A DNA stretch of 64,000 nucleotides from Bryobacteraceae bacterium. Its GTDB lineage: Bacteria > Acidobacteriota > Terriglobia > Bryobacterales > Bryobacteraceae. Location of the stretch: NCBI GenBank assembly GCA_025928545.1, contig JAICJH010000024.1:18573-82572 (forward strand). The letters are read 5' to 3'. A model generated the notes under the pieces. That model saw only the letters and a program-made list of their open reading frames with translations, was not told the DNA's origin and made no database searches. Below, piece after piece: positions 25,584-35,144 of this stretch. The translations under genes and the position numbers were made by a program. Position 1 is the first letter of the stretch; every line of letters starts with the position of its first letter.

Positions 25584-27544
25584 CGTTCGACCTTTTCACG
25601 GACTACGTCCTTAACTCGCTTGTCATCCCGCAATGCAACGAATTTCGAATGTCGAAGATGATCGTCCGGCGTCCATTCCCTGAATTCGAATTGCCCCACC
25701 AGCACAGGCTTTAACCATCGGCACTCCTGCATCTTCGCCGCTGTAAGCCCCTGACCCCACCGGCCGCTTCGCTTTTCCGGCAGATTCGCAAACGGACACT
25801 TCGCGGTTTCAATCGGACGAAACTTCCGCATCAGCTGCTCCCGCAGTGCGGGCGTAAAGCCATTGCGCGTTCGCGCCACATAGATCAGGCGTGGTCCGTC
25901 ATAGTACCCGAACACCAGTGCGTCGAACGTGCTCCCGCCCAGCGTGTATCCGCCGATCACGAACTCCTGTCCCTCATTGACGCGCATCTTCTGCCAGGCG
26001 CCCGACCGTTGGCCCGCTTCATAGCGGCTGTCGCGCCGCTTGGCCACCAGCCCTTCCAGCCCCTGCTCCTTCACAGCGCGAATCAGTTCGGTTAGGCTGC
26101 CCTCCAGAGTCGGCGAAGCGCGAATTGGTTCGCGCAGCAGCGGAAGCACGCTGTTTTCCAGATGCGCCCGCCGTTGTTCCAGAGGGAGATCCCGCAGATC
26201 GTGCCCCATCAGGATGGGCACATCGAACAGGTAGTAAACTAGTTCCGTTCGCGAAGAACCGTAATTCTGTAATGCATTGAAGGACGGCTTGCCCGCTTCA
26301 TCGAGTGCCACGATTTCGCCGTCGACAACCGTTTCAGTGGGCAGCGCGCTCAGTGCCGCGGCAATCGTCGGATAGCGCGTTCCGAAGTCGTTCTCATTGC
26401 GCGACCACAGATGAAACGCGCCTTTCGTTCTCGCCGCAATCGCGCGATAGCCATCCAGCTTCAGCTCGTAGAGCCACGATGCCTGCTCCGGAAGGCGCTC
26501 GGTCCGCAGCAGTAACATCGGCTCTACAAATTCCGCGCGCGCCTTCGGTAGTGCGTCGAGCTTCTTATGATCTCCCGACTGCCTGCGGGGTGCCGCTTTC
26601 GGGCGTGCAGGCGCTTTTGGCTCAAAGTCACGAAGCTTTTCCGGCAACTTTTGTTTGAGCGTCAACAAAGGCGCAAACAAGTCACCCTGCGATTCCACGC
26701 GCTTCAGCGCACCCTCCGGACTAAACCGCAACTTCGCGGCGTCACGCGCGTTTCGCAAGCCAGCCAGTTCTTCCCAGGTGACCGGCATCGAGACAAACGG
26801 CTCGTCGCTTTTCGCGCGCAGCGAGTAGACACCCACCGTAGTTTTGAAATCGGAGTTCTGGCTCCAATCCACAAAAACCTTTCCATGCCGGAGATTCTTC
26901 GCCATTTCGGCTACAACCAATTGGGGACTCTGCCGCGCCAGCTCATTTGCCACGGCTTGAGCGAACGATCTCGTCCGCCCGTATGTGATCTCCGAATTGA
27001 CCGGCACATAGATCTGAAGCCCCTTGGAACCGGAGACCTTCGGGAAACACTGGAGCCCGTTCGCTTCCAGCAGAGATTTCAGCGGGAAGGCAACTTCGGC
27101 GCACGTCGCAAGCGTGGCCCCTTCCCCCGGATCCAGATCGAAGACAACCGCGTCGGGCCTGTCCAGCTGCCCCGCACGGTGCAAAAATAAATGAAATTCC
27201 AGGCTCGCGATATTCGCGCACCACACCAGCGTCGGCAGGTTGTCGATGCAGATATACCGGATAGGCTTGCCACCTTTCTGGCGCGGAACATCGGTAGTAG
27301 TCACCCAGTCCGGTGTGTGTTTCGGCGCGTCCTTTTCATAAAACGCCTGGGCTTTGACTCCGTCCGGAAAGCGATGCAGCGTGACGGGGCGTCCGGCATA
27401 GTGAGGTAGAAGCCATGGTGCGACGCGAATGTAATAGTCGATAATCCGCGCTTTGGTGAACCCATTGCCCGGATAGAGGACCTTATCCAGATTGGAGAGA
27501 GCGACCTCTCGTCCATCCACGTCGACTAACTGCTTCGCCGCCAT
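25580..27544 (-). CDS. ligD: Two-domain LigD: polymerase/primase plus ATP-dependent DNA ligase
   Basis: A 654-aa protein. Residues 1-~300 are the LigD polymerase domain, with the metal-binding Asp pair in VVFDLDPGEG (136-138) and SGSKGLQIYVP. Residues ~335-654 are the ligase, with the nucleotidyl Lys 362 in YELKLDGYRAI and an OB-type C-terminus. The 3'-phosphoesterase domain of full-length LigD is absent, and the order is POL-LIG. LigD works with Ku in bacterial end joining; no ku gene lies in this window. It is coupled to the Nudix gene downstream. Confidence 0.93.
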   Translation of the reverse strand: MAAKQLVDVDGREVALSNLDKVLYPGNGFTKARIIDYYIRVAPWLLPHYAGRPVTLHRFPDGVKAQAFYEKDAPKHTPDWVTTTDVPRQKGGKPIRYICIDNLPTLVWCANIASLEFHLFLHRAGQLDRPDAVVFDLDPGEGATLATCAEVAFPLKSLLEANGLQCFPKVSGSKGLQIYVPVNSEITYGRTRSFAQAVANELARQSPQLVVAEMAKNLRHGKVFVDWSQNSDFKTTVGVYSLRAKSDEPFVSMPVTWEELAGLRNARDAAKLRFSPEGALKRVESQGDLFAPLLTLKQKLPEKLRDFEPKAPARPKAAPRRQSGDHKKLDALPKARAEFVEPMLLLRTERLPEQASWLYELKLDGYRAIAARTKGAFHLWSRNENDFGTRYPTIAAALSALPTETVVDGEIVALDEAGKPSFNALQNYGSSRTELVYYLFDVPILMGHDLRDLPLEQRRAHLENSVLPLLREPIRASPTLEGSLTELIRAVKEQGLEGLVAKRRDSRYEAGQRSGAWQKMRVNEGQEFVIGGYTLGGSTFDALVFGYYDGPRLIYVARTRNGFTPALREQLMRKFRPIETAKCPFANLPEKRSGRWGQGLTAAKMQECRWLKPVLVGQFEFREWTPDDHLRHSKFVALRDDKRVKDVVREKVER

Positions 27545-27601
27545 GCCCGTATTGTGCCATCAAAACGGCCGGCTCCGTTCGGGCTCCATCTGCGAACGAT
27601 A

Positions 27602-28081
27602 TTACGGCTTCGCCACAGGCTGCCAGAGCTCAATCTTATTTCCATCCGTGTCATAAATCCACGCGAAGCGGCCATACGACTCATCCATCCGCTTGGCATC
27701 GATCTTCACTCCCTCGGCTTTCAAACGATCGAGCAAAGCATCCATATCGTCCACGATGTAGTTGATCATGAAAGGCGCGTGGCTGGGGTCTAAATACGTA
27801 CTCGAGTTGGGGAAAACAGTCCAGACGGTAACGTGTTCCTTTTGCGGGTCGTCGTGTTCGCGCCACGCAAGCGTCGCCCCTCCGCCTTTATCGCTGATTC
27901 CCAGATGCGTCGAATACCATTCGCGCATCTGATCGCGATTGGCGGACTTGAAGAAGATACCGCCGATTCCGAGGATGCGCCCGCGCTGCTCCGTTTTGAC
28001 TGGCGCTTGCTGCTGTCCTTTTGTGCCCATCGAGATGAGTAAAAGCGAAGCGAGCGCAATAGCGCTCCAGGTTCTTTGCAT
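27602..28081 (-). CDS. Exported VOC/glyoxalase-fold protein
   Basis: A 159-aa protein with a signal peptide (IALASLLLISMGTKG) and one glyoxalase/VOC domain: GIGGIFFKSANRDQMREWY, then FMINYIVDDMDALLDRLKAEG, then WIYDTDGNKIELWQP. The last Glu is a likely metal ligand. VOC proteins bind a divalent metal and a small ligand; the reaction is unknown. It stands alone between ligD and the propeller protein. Confidence 0.82.
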   Translation of the reverse strand: MQRTWSAIALASLLLISMGTKGQQQAPVKTEQRGRILGIGGIFFKSANRDQMREWYSTHLGISDKGGGATLAWREHDDPQKEHVTVWTVFPNSSTYLDPSHAPFMINYIVDDMDALLDRLKAEGVKIDAKRMDESYGRFAWIYDTDGNKIELWQPVAKP

Positions 28082-28126
28082 CTGCGAATCATATAAGATT
28101 CGTCATTCGCCCCGCAATCCCGCGCA

Positions 28127-30355
28127 TCAATCCACCGCAATTGTGCCGATATTGCTGACCTTGCCGTCCACCGTAATCGTCAGCGCATATTGGCCCGCTG
28201 CCAGCTGCGGAACGAGGATGTTCACCTGATACAGCCCCGCGAATCCCGGTGCGAGTCCCGCAAACTGCACCTGCGCCGGTGTGCTCCCGATCATTGCGGT
28301 CACCTGGCCGGTTACCCACGAAAGAGGGCTGTCCGGCGCCGCCTGGCCAGTTCCAATTGCCGGACCCACCGTGCCCAACCCCGTGCAGTACGCCGCGATC
28401 ACGCTGCTGCCCGGCGCAGGCTGATCGCCGGAATTGACACTCCCGTTCTGGTTCACTACGGCCGCCCGGCCCTGTGCCAGCATAAATACACCCGGCGCGC
28501 TGCTGAGAATATTAAATGACGTCGTTGCCGTCACGTTGCCGTTTACACTCACTTCGATCACCGCATTCCCCGGCGGCACGTCAAATGGAACCTGCACATT
28601 GAGCTGCCCGGGGCTTGCAAACAGAATCGGCGCGGGTCGGCCGCCAATCGATACCGTGGCGCCTCCCAGCTGGAATGGAATGGGAAATGAACTCGCCGTA
28701 TCCGTGCTCGCCGTCAGTGCGGAACCGGAACTATAGATGGAAACTAACGCACCCGGCGCGAGCGATCCCACATCCCCGCTGGCCGCGCTCGAAACTGCGG
28801 GCGCCCCGTCAGGCCCCAGCAGCCCGTACACCGCGAGCGAATCTGCCGTACCCGCATAGACTTTTCCATTCGCCACCGTCGGGACCGAATACTTGACTGT
28901 GGCTCCGGCCGAGTCGCGCTCCGGGTTCTGGCCCGCGTTCCATAATTCCCGAGTCAGGTCCGATGCATCCCAGGCGCGCAGTCCGGCTGCCGGATCGAGC
29001 GCCCAAACAATGGCATTCGCGGTGCCATTCGCGGAAATCGTGGGAACGTTGCACGGATATCGAAAGCTTGCGTCCGATTGCGATATCGGAGCGGAAGACA
29101 TCTGCGCATTCGAAATCGTGTAGGCAGCCAAACGATTTCCCGCGCCGCAGTAATATACCGTGTGATTGAAATACGCGGGATTGCCGAACATCGCAGTCAG
29201 CGCACCGGGAATCGACTGCACTATCTGGCTGTCCGACCCTTGCTGAAGCTTGCCCATATTATCGCGATCCAGCAGATAGATGCGCCCTTCCTTTCCCGCT
29301 CCGGTCATGAGATGGGGATGTGCCGCGCTGCCTGCCTCGTCTCCAATCAGGACCACGCCAGCCGACCCCACGTCGGCATCCGTGTCGTTCAGGAACGAAT
29401 AATTGTAGGGAGTGAAATAGTCCGCCACCGAGAAACCATTGCTGGTTGAAAGCTTGATGTAGCTCTCACCAAGGTCGCCTCCGTTGTCGAACGTTCCATT
29501 ACCGGCGACGACGTAAATATTGCCGCTGGCATCGGCCGCCGGAGCTGCGCCCCCGTTCCAGAAGGAGCCCATGTTGCCATTAGGCGTATTGTTATAAACC
29601 GCGACCTGCGCCAGCGTGTGCGAATCGTACCCGATCAGCCAGCCGTGGTACCGCCCGATATCGCAGTGAGACGACCACGCCGTGTAAACAACTCCGTTCA
29701 ACAACAGCAGGCCGGGACGCTGTTTGTAACTCCTCGCATTAAAAATCAGTGTGCTGCCGCCCTCGCCTCTGCCTGGATAAGTGGCCTCAATCGCAACCAC
29801 CCCTTTCTCGGCGCCAGTGGCCAGATCGAGAGCATGCAGGCGATGCACATACTCCACGGAATTGCCGCTTGCTTCACGCGTCATGGCGACGACGAAAATT
29901 GTCCCGCTTGCCGTGTCGATCACGGGAGTGCTCGTGATTCCGATCTCCGGCGCGATCTGTTCGCAACCCGTGTCTGCTGCGGGAACGGCGATGATCTGCG
30001 CTCCCGCGTTCGCGAAGGTGTCCTGCCAAAGCGGCGCTCCGCTGGCTCCCGAATCGGCGTCGAATGCGTAAACGGAATCGTTCTCCGTCGCGACATACAC
30101 GATATTGTGCGTTCCAGCACCCGGAACAGCGACATTCGCTACATAGAGCGGCTGACCGTATATGGCGCCGTCCACCGGATAAGAGAAGAGCTTACCGAAG
30201 CGGTCGACGTTGACATTGGCCCGGTTGAGCGTCACTTCACTCGTATTAGCCCCGGCTCTCGTGGCGTCGTACTGATAAGTCGTTACATTAACTTGCGCGC
30301 AAATGGTAAAGATAAACGCGAACAGGAAAACAGCAGCGCGGATGAAGGCGGCCAT
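28127..30355 (-). CDS. Secreted beta-propeller protein with C-terminal TIGR03437 domain
   Basis: A 742-aa protein from ATG 30355. The open frame extends to 30652, but the extra codons overlap the upstream PQQ gene and precede the signal peptide (FIRAAVFLFAFIFTICAQV). Residues about 25-520 have repeated blade-like segments (NIVYVATENDSVYAFDADSG, GKVYAGTADSLAVYGL) of a PQQ-like propeller. The last ~200 residues match the TIGR03437 pattern (PGALVSIYSSG, then SPGQLNVQVPFDVPPG, then AGLYQVNILVPQLAAG), a domain best known from Solibacter. The role is unknown; surface or outer-membrane location is likely. Confidence 0.8.
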   Translation of the reverse strand: MAAFIRAAVFLFAFIFTICAQVNVTTYQYDATRAGANTSEVTLNRANVNVDRFGKLFSYPVDGAIYGQPLYVANVAVPGAGTHNIVYVATENDSVYAFDADSGASGAPLWQDTFANAGAQIIAVPAADTGCEQIAPEIGITSTPVIDTASGTIFVVAMTREASGNSVEYVHRLHALDLATGAEKGVVAIEATYPGRGEGGSTLIFNARSYKQRPGLLLLNGVVYTAWSSHCDIGRYHGWLIGYDSHTLAQVAVYNNTPNGNMGSFWNGGAAPAADASGNIYVVAGNGTFDNGGDLGESYIKLSTSNGFSVADYFTPYNYSFLNDTDADVGSAGVVLIGDEAGSAAHPHLMTGAGKEGRIYLLDRDNMGKLQQGSDSQIVQSIPGALTAMFGNPAYFNHTVYYCGAGNRLAAYTISNAQMSSAPISQSDASFRYPCNVPTISANGTANAIVWALDPAAGLRAWDASDLTRELWNAGQNPERDSAGATVKYSVPTVANGKVYAGTADSLAVYGLLGPDGAPAVSSAASGDVGSLAPGALVSIYSSGSALTASTDTASSFPIPFQLGGATVSIGGRPAPILFASPGQLNVQVPFDVPPGNAVIEVSVNGNVTATTSFNILSSAPGVFMLAQGRAAVVNQNGSVNSGDQPAPGSSVIAAYCTGLGTVGPAIGTGQAAPDSPLSWVTGQVTAMIGSTPAQVQFAGLAPGFAGLYQVNILVPQLAAGQYALTITVDGKVSNIGTIAVD

Positions 30356-30417
30356 GCCTCCGGACCTGCATGAACCATGCCAATTTGCCGCTAAACTGTT
30401 TTCGCTACCCGGACGCG

Positions 30418-32136
30418 CTATTGAATCAGCTGGAACATATACAGGCCCGTCCCGGCCGACGCCAGGATTACCTGCCTGCCATCCAGCATGAATGTCTCCG
30501 CCGGGGCCGACAGCCCGCCGATTTGTGTGTGCCAAACCGGCGTGCCCGTCTTCGCGTCCCACGCGGCGAAGTTCTGGCCATCGTTGGTAAACAGCAGTCC
30601 CCCTGCCGTCGAAAGCAAGCCGACATTTCCGCTGCTCAGCAAATGCCGCCACACTACCTTGCCCGTTTTGTAATCAATCGCATCGATAAACGTTCCGTAG
30701 TTGATCCCCGCGGCGCTGCTTTCCCCGCCGAGCCCCATCGATCCGCGCGCATCCGGTTCCAGCAGATAATCGATCCGCAATGAATTCGTCTCGTGAACAT
30801 AGAACAGGCCCGTATCCGGCGAAAACGTCGGCGGCTGATGATTGAGTACGTCGTCGTTCACCACCGACCCCGCAACACTCGCGTCCTTGTGCGGGTTTCT
30901 CTGAACCTGTCCCCGCGCGTCCAGATGGAGTTTGGAATCGGTAGCGATGTCCGATGCGTAGTTGTTCACCAGGCCAAGCTTGCTCGTGATCAGGTGTTCG
31001 CCTGTCACTCGATCCAGAACGTAAAAATAGCCGTTGCGCGTGGCCATCATCACGAGCTTGCGCGTCCGTCCGTTAAAGGGCAGGTCCGCAATAATCGGCG
31101 TCTGCGTCGAATCCCAGTCATGCGTGTCGTGCGGCGAAGTCTGGAAGTACCACTGCATTTTGCCCGTATCCACGTTGAGCGCGATGAGGCATGAAGTGAA
31201 CAGATTATCTCCATCGCCCCGCCCTGTGGTGTAGGACGGTGTCGGGTTGCCCGTTCCGTAAAGATACAGATGGGTATCCGGATCGTAAGAGCCCGGAATC
31301 CAGCTGGTGCCCGCTCCGTGCCGCGCGGCATCCAGATCCTTCCACGTATCCGCTCCCGGATCGCCCGGATTCTGTGGAGTGTTGTAGTGAGTCCACTGGA
31401 TCGCACCCGTTTCCGGATCGAGCGATTGCAGCCATGCCGGCGAATCCATATCGTTACCCGGTCCCACCAGAATGTGATTGCCGATCACCAGCGGAACATT
31501 CGAAGAGAAATACTGCTGCTCGAACGGGGCGATCTCTTTCTTCCACACTTCTTTCCCGGTCTTCGCATCCAGGCACACAACGTAATCGTCGTGGAAAGTG
31601 AAGTAGATGTAGTTGTGCCACATGCTGGGACCGCGTGTGCCCGTTGAGGTGCCGCCGCGGAACTTCCAGTAATAGTGCCAGAGTACGCTGCCATCGCGCG
31701 CGTCGATGGAATACACGTCGTCGCGGGTTGCCGCATAAATCGTGTTGTCGACGAACAGCATCCCGCCGCCGAAACGCGCCGGCCCACAGGTATTCGATTC
31801 ACCGTTACCCAGACCTCCCACCACCAGTCCCGCAACGCCCCGTCCTCCACCGCCGCCACGCCCGCCCGCGACCGCCGGTCCGGTTCCATCCGGACCGCAA
31901 CCCGTGGTGATCGACGTGTTCGCCCATTTCAGGCCGAGGCCCTTAATAGTGTTCAGATTGATCGCCTTCAGCGAACTGTAACGCTTGCCCGTCATATCGC
32001 CTGAAAAGCTGGTCCACTGATCGGACAAAGGCTTCAGGATGTCGGCCGGATCCAGACCGCCGGATTGGCCGTGCAGAAACAGCGGCGTCACACCAAGCAA
32101 TGCCATCAGCGAAAGGACGGTTGTTGTTTTTTTCAT
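30418..32136 (-). CDS. PQQ-dependent alcohol-type dehydrogenase
   Basis: A 572-aa periplasmic protein from ATG 32136 with a signal peptide (TTTVLSLMALLGVTPLFLHG). Repeated blade motifs of quinoprotein dehydrogenases are visible: WTSFSGDMTGKRYSSLKAIN at the start, then AKTGKEVWKKEI, DTGKMQWYFQTSPHD and AWDAKTGTPVWHTQI. A Gly/Arg-rich insert (AVAGGRGGGGGRGVAG) lies in the first blade region. It lies 47 bases after the diheme cytochrome c, its probable electron acceptor. The substrate is unknown. Confidence 0.88.
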   Translation of the reverse strand: MKKTTTVLSLMALLGVTPLFLHGQSGGLDPADILKPLSDQWTSFSGDMTGKRYSSLKAINLNTIKGLGLKWANTSITTGCGPDGTGPAVAGGRGGGGGRGVAGLVVGGLGNGESNTCGPARFGGGMLFVDNTIYAATRDDVYSIDARDGSVLWHYYWKFRGGTSTGTRGPSMWHNYIYFTFHDDYVVCLDAKTGKEVWKKEIAPFEQQYFSSNVPLVIGNHILVGPGNDMDSPAWLQSLDPETGAIQWTHYNTPQNPGDPGADTWKDLDAARHGAGTSWIPGSYDPDTHLYLYGTGNPTPSYTTGRGDGDNLFTSCLIALNVDTGKMQWYFQTSPHDTHDWDSTQTPIIADLPFNGRTRKLVMMATRNGYFYVLDRVTGEHLITSKLGLVNNYASDIATDSKLHLDARGQVQRNPHKDASVAGSVVNDDVLNHQPPTFSPDTGLFYVHETNSLRIDYLLEPDARGSMGLGGESSAAGINYGTFIDAIDYKTGKVVWRHLLSSGNVGLLSTAGGLLFTNDGQNFAAWDAKTGTPVWHTQIGGLSAPAETFMLDGRQVILASAGTGLYMFQLIQ

Positions 32137-32183
32137 GTTCGGATTCACTCTCTGTTTCAATGAGCCAGGAAATGACGGCAACG

Positions 32184-33071
32184 TCATTTCAGTGTCCAAA
32201 GGAACGCAGTAATGTCGTGAAGATTCTTGTTGTCAGGGTCGTCGATCGCGATCGCCATCTTCTTGTGCGCTTCCTGCGGGTCCTTCATCTCCACCTTCGG
32301 CGCCGGCGTTACATCGAGTGGGATCGACCTCCGCGTGCCATCGGCCAGCATCAGGATCACGATGTAGTCGTCCTTCCGGATCGATCTGCCTTCCAGCTTC
32401 GTGCCGTTCGGCATGGTCACGATGGCCTGCATGCCGCGTCCGCCTCCTCCGCGCCCGGCGCCGGGAACAATTCCGTCGAACCAGCCATTTTGCAGAGCTT
32501 TGGCGTCCTGGTATTTCGAGGCAATGCCCTTCAGGTCTCCCGTCGTCGAATGGCAATTCGCGCACGCTTTCGCGAAATAAGCTTCGCCCGCCTTCGCATC
32601 GCCCACCAGGACGTTCAGTTCAATCCCCATCGGGTTGCGTCCCGGAGGACTTCCCTGCGCGCCCGCCGTTGCCTCGATGCTGTGCAGATATTCGGATATG
32701 GCCAGGTTGTCGGCTTCCACGAGGTTGATCTTCGGGTTGTGCTTGGCGACGCTGCCTGCGATCAGTTCACCGGCCTTGTCGCTCAGCACGATGCCCGAGC
32801 GCAGCAGGTTATTGCCTTTGCCGGGAACCCCGCGCATATCCGCAGCGTGGCACGTCCCGCAGGTGGAATTGTAGAGCGCCTTACCGCGAATCAGAACATC
32901 CTGCGATGCCAACGGTCGCGTGTATTGCGTGAATCCGTTGTTGCGAACACCTTTGCCGGGGGCGATCGGAACGGGATCGGGTACGGGCGTCGGTGTCCCC
33001 TGCGCGTAAACCAAAGCGGTCAGAATCGTTCCGGCAAATAAGGCCGCAATGAAATGTTGTTTTCGAATCAT
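32184..33071 (-). CDS. Periplasmic diheme cytochrome c
   Basis: A 295-aa protein from ATG 33071, preceded by GAGGGT. A signal peptide (FIAALFAGTILTALVYAQG) is followed by two c-type heme sites, CGTCH at 71-75 and CANCH at 170-174. A Gly/Arg-rich insert (PGAGRGGGGRGMQ) lies after the second heme. It probably accepts electrons from the PQQ dehydrogenase downstream. Its promoter region shares a box with that of the ThuA gene. Confidence 0.9.
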   Translation of the reverse strand: MIRKQHFIAALFAGTILTALVYAQGTPTPVPDPVPIAPGKGVRNNGFTQYTRPLASQDVLIRGKALYNSTCGTCHAADMRGVPGKGNNLLRSGIVLSDKAGELIAGSVAKHNPKINLVEADNLAISEYLHSIEATAGAQGSPPGRNPMGIELNVLVGDAKAGEAYFAKACANCHSTTGDLKGIASKYQDAKALQNGWFDGIVPGAGRGGGGRGMQAIVTMPNGTKLEGRSIRKDDYIVILMLADGTRRSIPLDVTPAPKVEMKDPQEAHKKMAIAIDDPDNKNLHDITAFLWTLK

Positions 33072-33114
33072 AATGTAACCCTCAAAGATGTACTGCCGGC
33101 AACGCCCATGGGCC

Positions 33115-33143
33115 ATTCTATACGAGAGTCTTATCGGCGTGCA
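33115..33143 (-). promoter_or_regulatory. Promoter region of the cytochrome/PQQ pair with TGCACGCCGAT box
   Basis: On the minus strand TGCACGCCGAT (33143-33133) precedes TAGAAT (33120-33115) by a spacing that would put TGCACG in the -35 place with 17 bases between. The same 11-base box lies upstream of the ThuA gene. A second partial copy (GGTGCACGCCGG) follows directly upstream, giving a short tandem repeat. Confidence 0.4.
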
Positions 33144-33239
33144 CCGGCGTGCACCGGCGGCCATCAAACAAAACGAAAGCGGCGATGACCATGTCACCGC
33201 CGCTCCACTACCTGCAAACCTCTTCTTTCAAACGTCAAT

Positions 33240-34337
33240 TTACGGCGCGCTGGGGCTGTCGTCCGCCTTCAGATCGCCCAGCGCATACTGGATGCCCGCC
33301 AGCATATGGGCGAGGAACGGACGCATGAAGTACACCTTCTCGTCATGCCCGTGCGCCTCGTAGAACACCCGGCCATTGCCCACATGCTGGATATAGCTGA
33401 GTGCGTAGTCGCCATCGGTCCGCTTCGTCGCCGCCGGTTCCTTGTCCTTGTCGTTCTGGCTCATCTTGTCGTAGTTGATGCTGGTCAGAACGTGTACCCG
33501 TTTACGAGTGAACGAATCCTGGGCGAAAGTGTAAGTTTCGTCCACGACCTCATAACCTCTGGGACTGAACATCTGTGTCAGCGGGCTCTTGGGATCGTCG
33601 ATCTTCACTGAGATCAGCGTTGGATAGGTCCAGTGGAACTTGAAGAATCCACCGATCATCGCGTTGAACTCCGGCCAGGTTCCCTGAGGTTGCGCCGGGG
33701 CAGCCGCTGCTGCCGCTGCACCGGGAGCTGCGGGAGCCCCGCCGCCGCGTCCGTGATAAGAATCGGTTGCCGCGTGAATACCTGCCAGCCCCTTGCCGCT
33801 CTTTACGAAATCGAGCAGCGCCTTCTTGCGGATCTCCGTGGCGGATGGATCGTTAGCATCGTCCAGAAATGCGCCGGTCGTGCTGTCCAAAAAGATCGCA
33901 TCGTACTGTTTTAGATTCTCGGGAGTGATGACTGCGGCGTCGTATGAGATCGTCGTACTCCACGCGCCGGTCCTGTCACCGAGGTACTCGACCATCTTTG
34001 AGGCCAGCGGAATCGAGGAGTGCACAAAACCGTTCGCCCTGCACAGCACCAGAATCTTGCGCGGGCTCGCGGGCGTGGCATATGCCTTGTCCGGAAGTGA
34101 CGCCATCATAGCGGCTACGTCGGACGCACAGGCGATCTGCGGCAGGCCGCTGCGGCCGCCACAGGCGTCGAGTTGTGCCGGGCCACGGGCGGCGCCCGAT
34201 CCACCTCTTCCGCCCGCTCCGCCTCTGCCGCCCGGTGCTGCCGCCGGGGGAGCCTGTTGAGCGAAAATTACCGCGCTAAGCAACAGCGCAACCGTGCACG
34301 TCGACGCGATCGTGATTGTTTTGGACGTCAACTTCAT
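33240..34337 (-). CDS. Secreted ThuA-like domain protein
   Basis: A 365-aa protein from ATG 34337, preceded by AGGAGA. It has a signal peptide (IASTCTVALLLSAVIFAQQ), a Gly/Arg-rich linker (GGRGGAGGRGGSGAARG), and then a ThuA-type class I glutamine-amidotransferase-like fold: ILVLCRANGFVHSSIPLASK, YDAIFLDSTTG, then GLAGIHAATDSYHGRGGG. ThuA-like proteins are tied to sugar metabolism, but their activity is unclear. A His-rich segment AHGHDEKVYFMRPFLAHMLA closes the domain. A second Ala/Pro-rich insert sits in the middle. Confidence 0.85.
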   Translation of the reverse strand: MKLTSKTITIASTCTVALLLSAVIFAQQAPPAAAPGGRGGAGGRGGSGAARGPAQLDACGGRSGLPQIACASDVAAMMASLPDKAYATPASPRKILVLCRANGFVHSSIPLASKMVEYLGDRTGAWSTTISYDAAVITPENLKQYDAIFLDSTTGAFLDDANDPSATEIRKKALLDFVKSGKGLAGIHAATDSYHGRGGGAPAAPGAAAAAAAPAQPQGTWPEFNAMIGGFFKFHWTYPTLISVKIDDPKSPLTQMFSPRGYEVVDETYTFAQDSFTRKRVHVLTSINYDKMSQNDKDKEPAATKRTDGDYALSYIQHVGNGRVFYEAHGHDEKVYFMRPFLAHMLAGIQYALGDLKADDSPSAP

Positions 34338-34389
34338 GAAAGTCTCCTGAACTGTAATGGATCTCGAATGAAGATCCGGTTCGCAAAGT

Positions 34390-34419
34390 ATTATATATGA
34401 CTTTCCGAATCGGCGTGCA
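34390..34419 (-). promoter_or_regulatory. Promoter of the ThuA gene with TGCACGCCGAT box
   Basis: On the minus strand TGCACGCCGAT (34419-34409) is followed 13 bases later by TATAAT (34395-34390); TGCACG in the -35 place would give an 18-base spacer. The box matches the one before the cytochrome c gene. Confidence 0.4.
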
Positions 34420-34455
34420 GCAGCGTCCATCGACGGGTATTTTCGTTATTCCGCT

Positions 34456-35100
34456 TTACTCGGCTTTCGCAGGTTGAAAATAGACGTTACTAAAAACAGC
34501 CCCGTCCTTCGTGTTCGGATCCGCCGATGCTACCGCCAGACCCACATAAACCGGACCATTCATTGTGACGGTAACGGGCTGGCCAAATGGTATCGGGCCG
34601 CCGTATTTAAGTCTTTTTCCGGCCGACACGGTAAAGACATCGCCATGCCTGACCAGCGACATATAGACGGTACTGCTGAGATCCGCGTTTGCCAGCACTT
34701 CCACACTTTTTGACGCCGCGCCGGAGTCCGGCCGGTACTGAAGCTCGGCCGCTCCATTAGTGTTTAGCACCGCGGCGGCATAGGCTGCTCGCGGGTCGAG
34801 CGACTGGCGCACCATGATCGCCGCCTTCCGGTCGCCGCCTGCGCCCCCCGGGAACCGCGCGTCGGCGTTGACAACAACGTCTCCGCTTACTTTCTTCCAG
34901 ACAAAATGGAATCGATCCGAGGCTCCGGCGATATTGCCGGACCCGGCAATCGCATATTCTCCGGTATTCGGGTTGAATTCAGCGTGCCCGCCCATTGCGC
35001 CGACCGCGCTTTGGTCGTCGAAAGTGCCCAGCGGGGTAGCGAAACAAATGGCGGCTGCGAGGAAAGGAACGAAATATTTGATTCGTGGAGTTTCAGGCAT
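34456..35100 (-). CDS. Secreted beta-sandwich-like protein (DUF1349-like)
   Basis: A 214-aa protein from ATG 35100 (GTG 35118 is also in frame), with a signal peptide (KYFVPFLAAAICFATPLG). The strand-rich body contains FHFVWKKVSGDVVVNADARF, AAIMVRQSLDPRAAYAA and GPVYVGLAVASADPNTKDGA. This fits the concanavalin-like fold used by DUF1349 and similar carbohydrate-binding or regulatory domains. The function is unknown. Confidence 0.65.
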   Translation of the reverse strand: MPETPRIKYFVPFLAAAICFATPLGTFDDQSAVGAMGGHAEFNPNTGEYAIAGSGNIAGASDRFHFVWKKVSGDVVVNADARFPGGAGGDRKAAIMVRQSLDPRAAYAAAVLNTNGAAELQYRPDSGAASKSVEVLANADLSSTVYMSLVRHGDVFTVSAGKRLKYGGPIPFGQPVTVTMNGPVYVGLAVASADPNTKDGAVFSNVYFQPAKAE

Positions 35101-35144
35101 GGTACTGAGACGCGCCACCCCAATATTTTCTTCCCGGAAAACCC

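Noticed and set aside
30356..30652. N-terminal extension of the propeller protein
   Set aside because: It overlaps the PQQ dehydrogenase in another frame, and a signal peptide begins at the ATG at 30355.
33131..33160. GCACCGGCGT direct repeat as a CRISPR-like array
   Set aside because: There are only two short adjacent copies without spacers; it is part of a promoter region.
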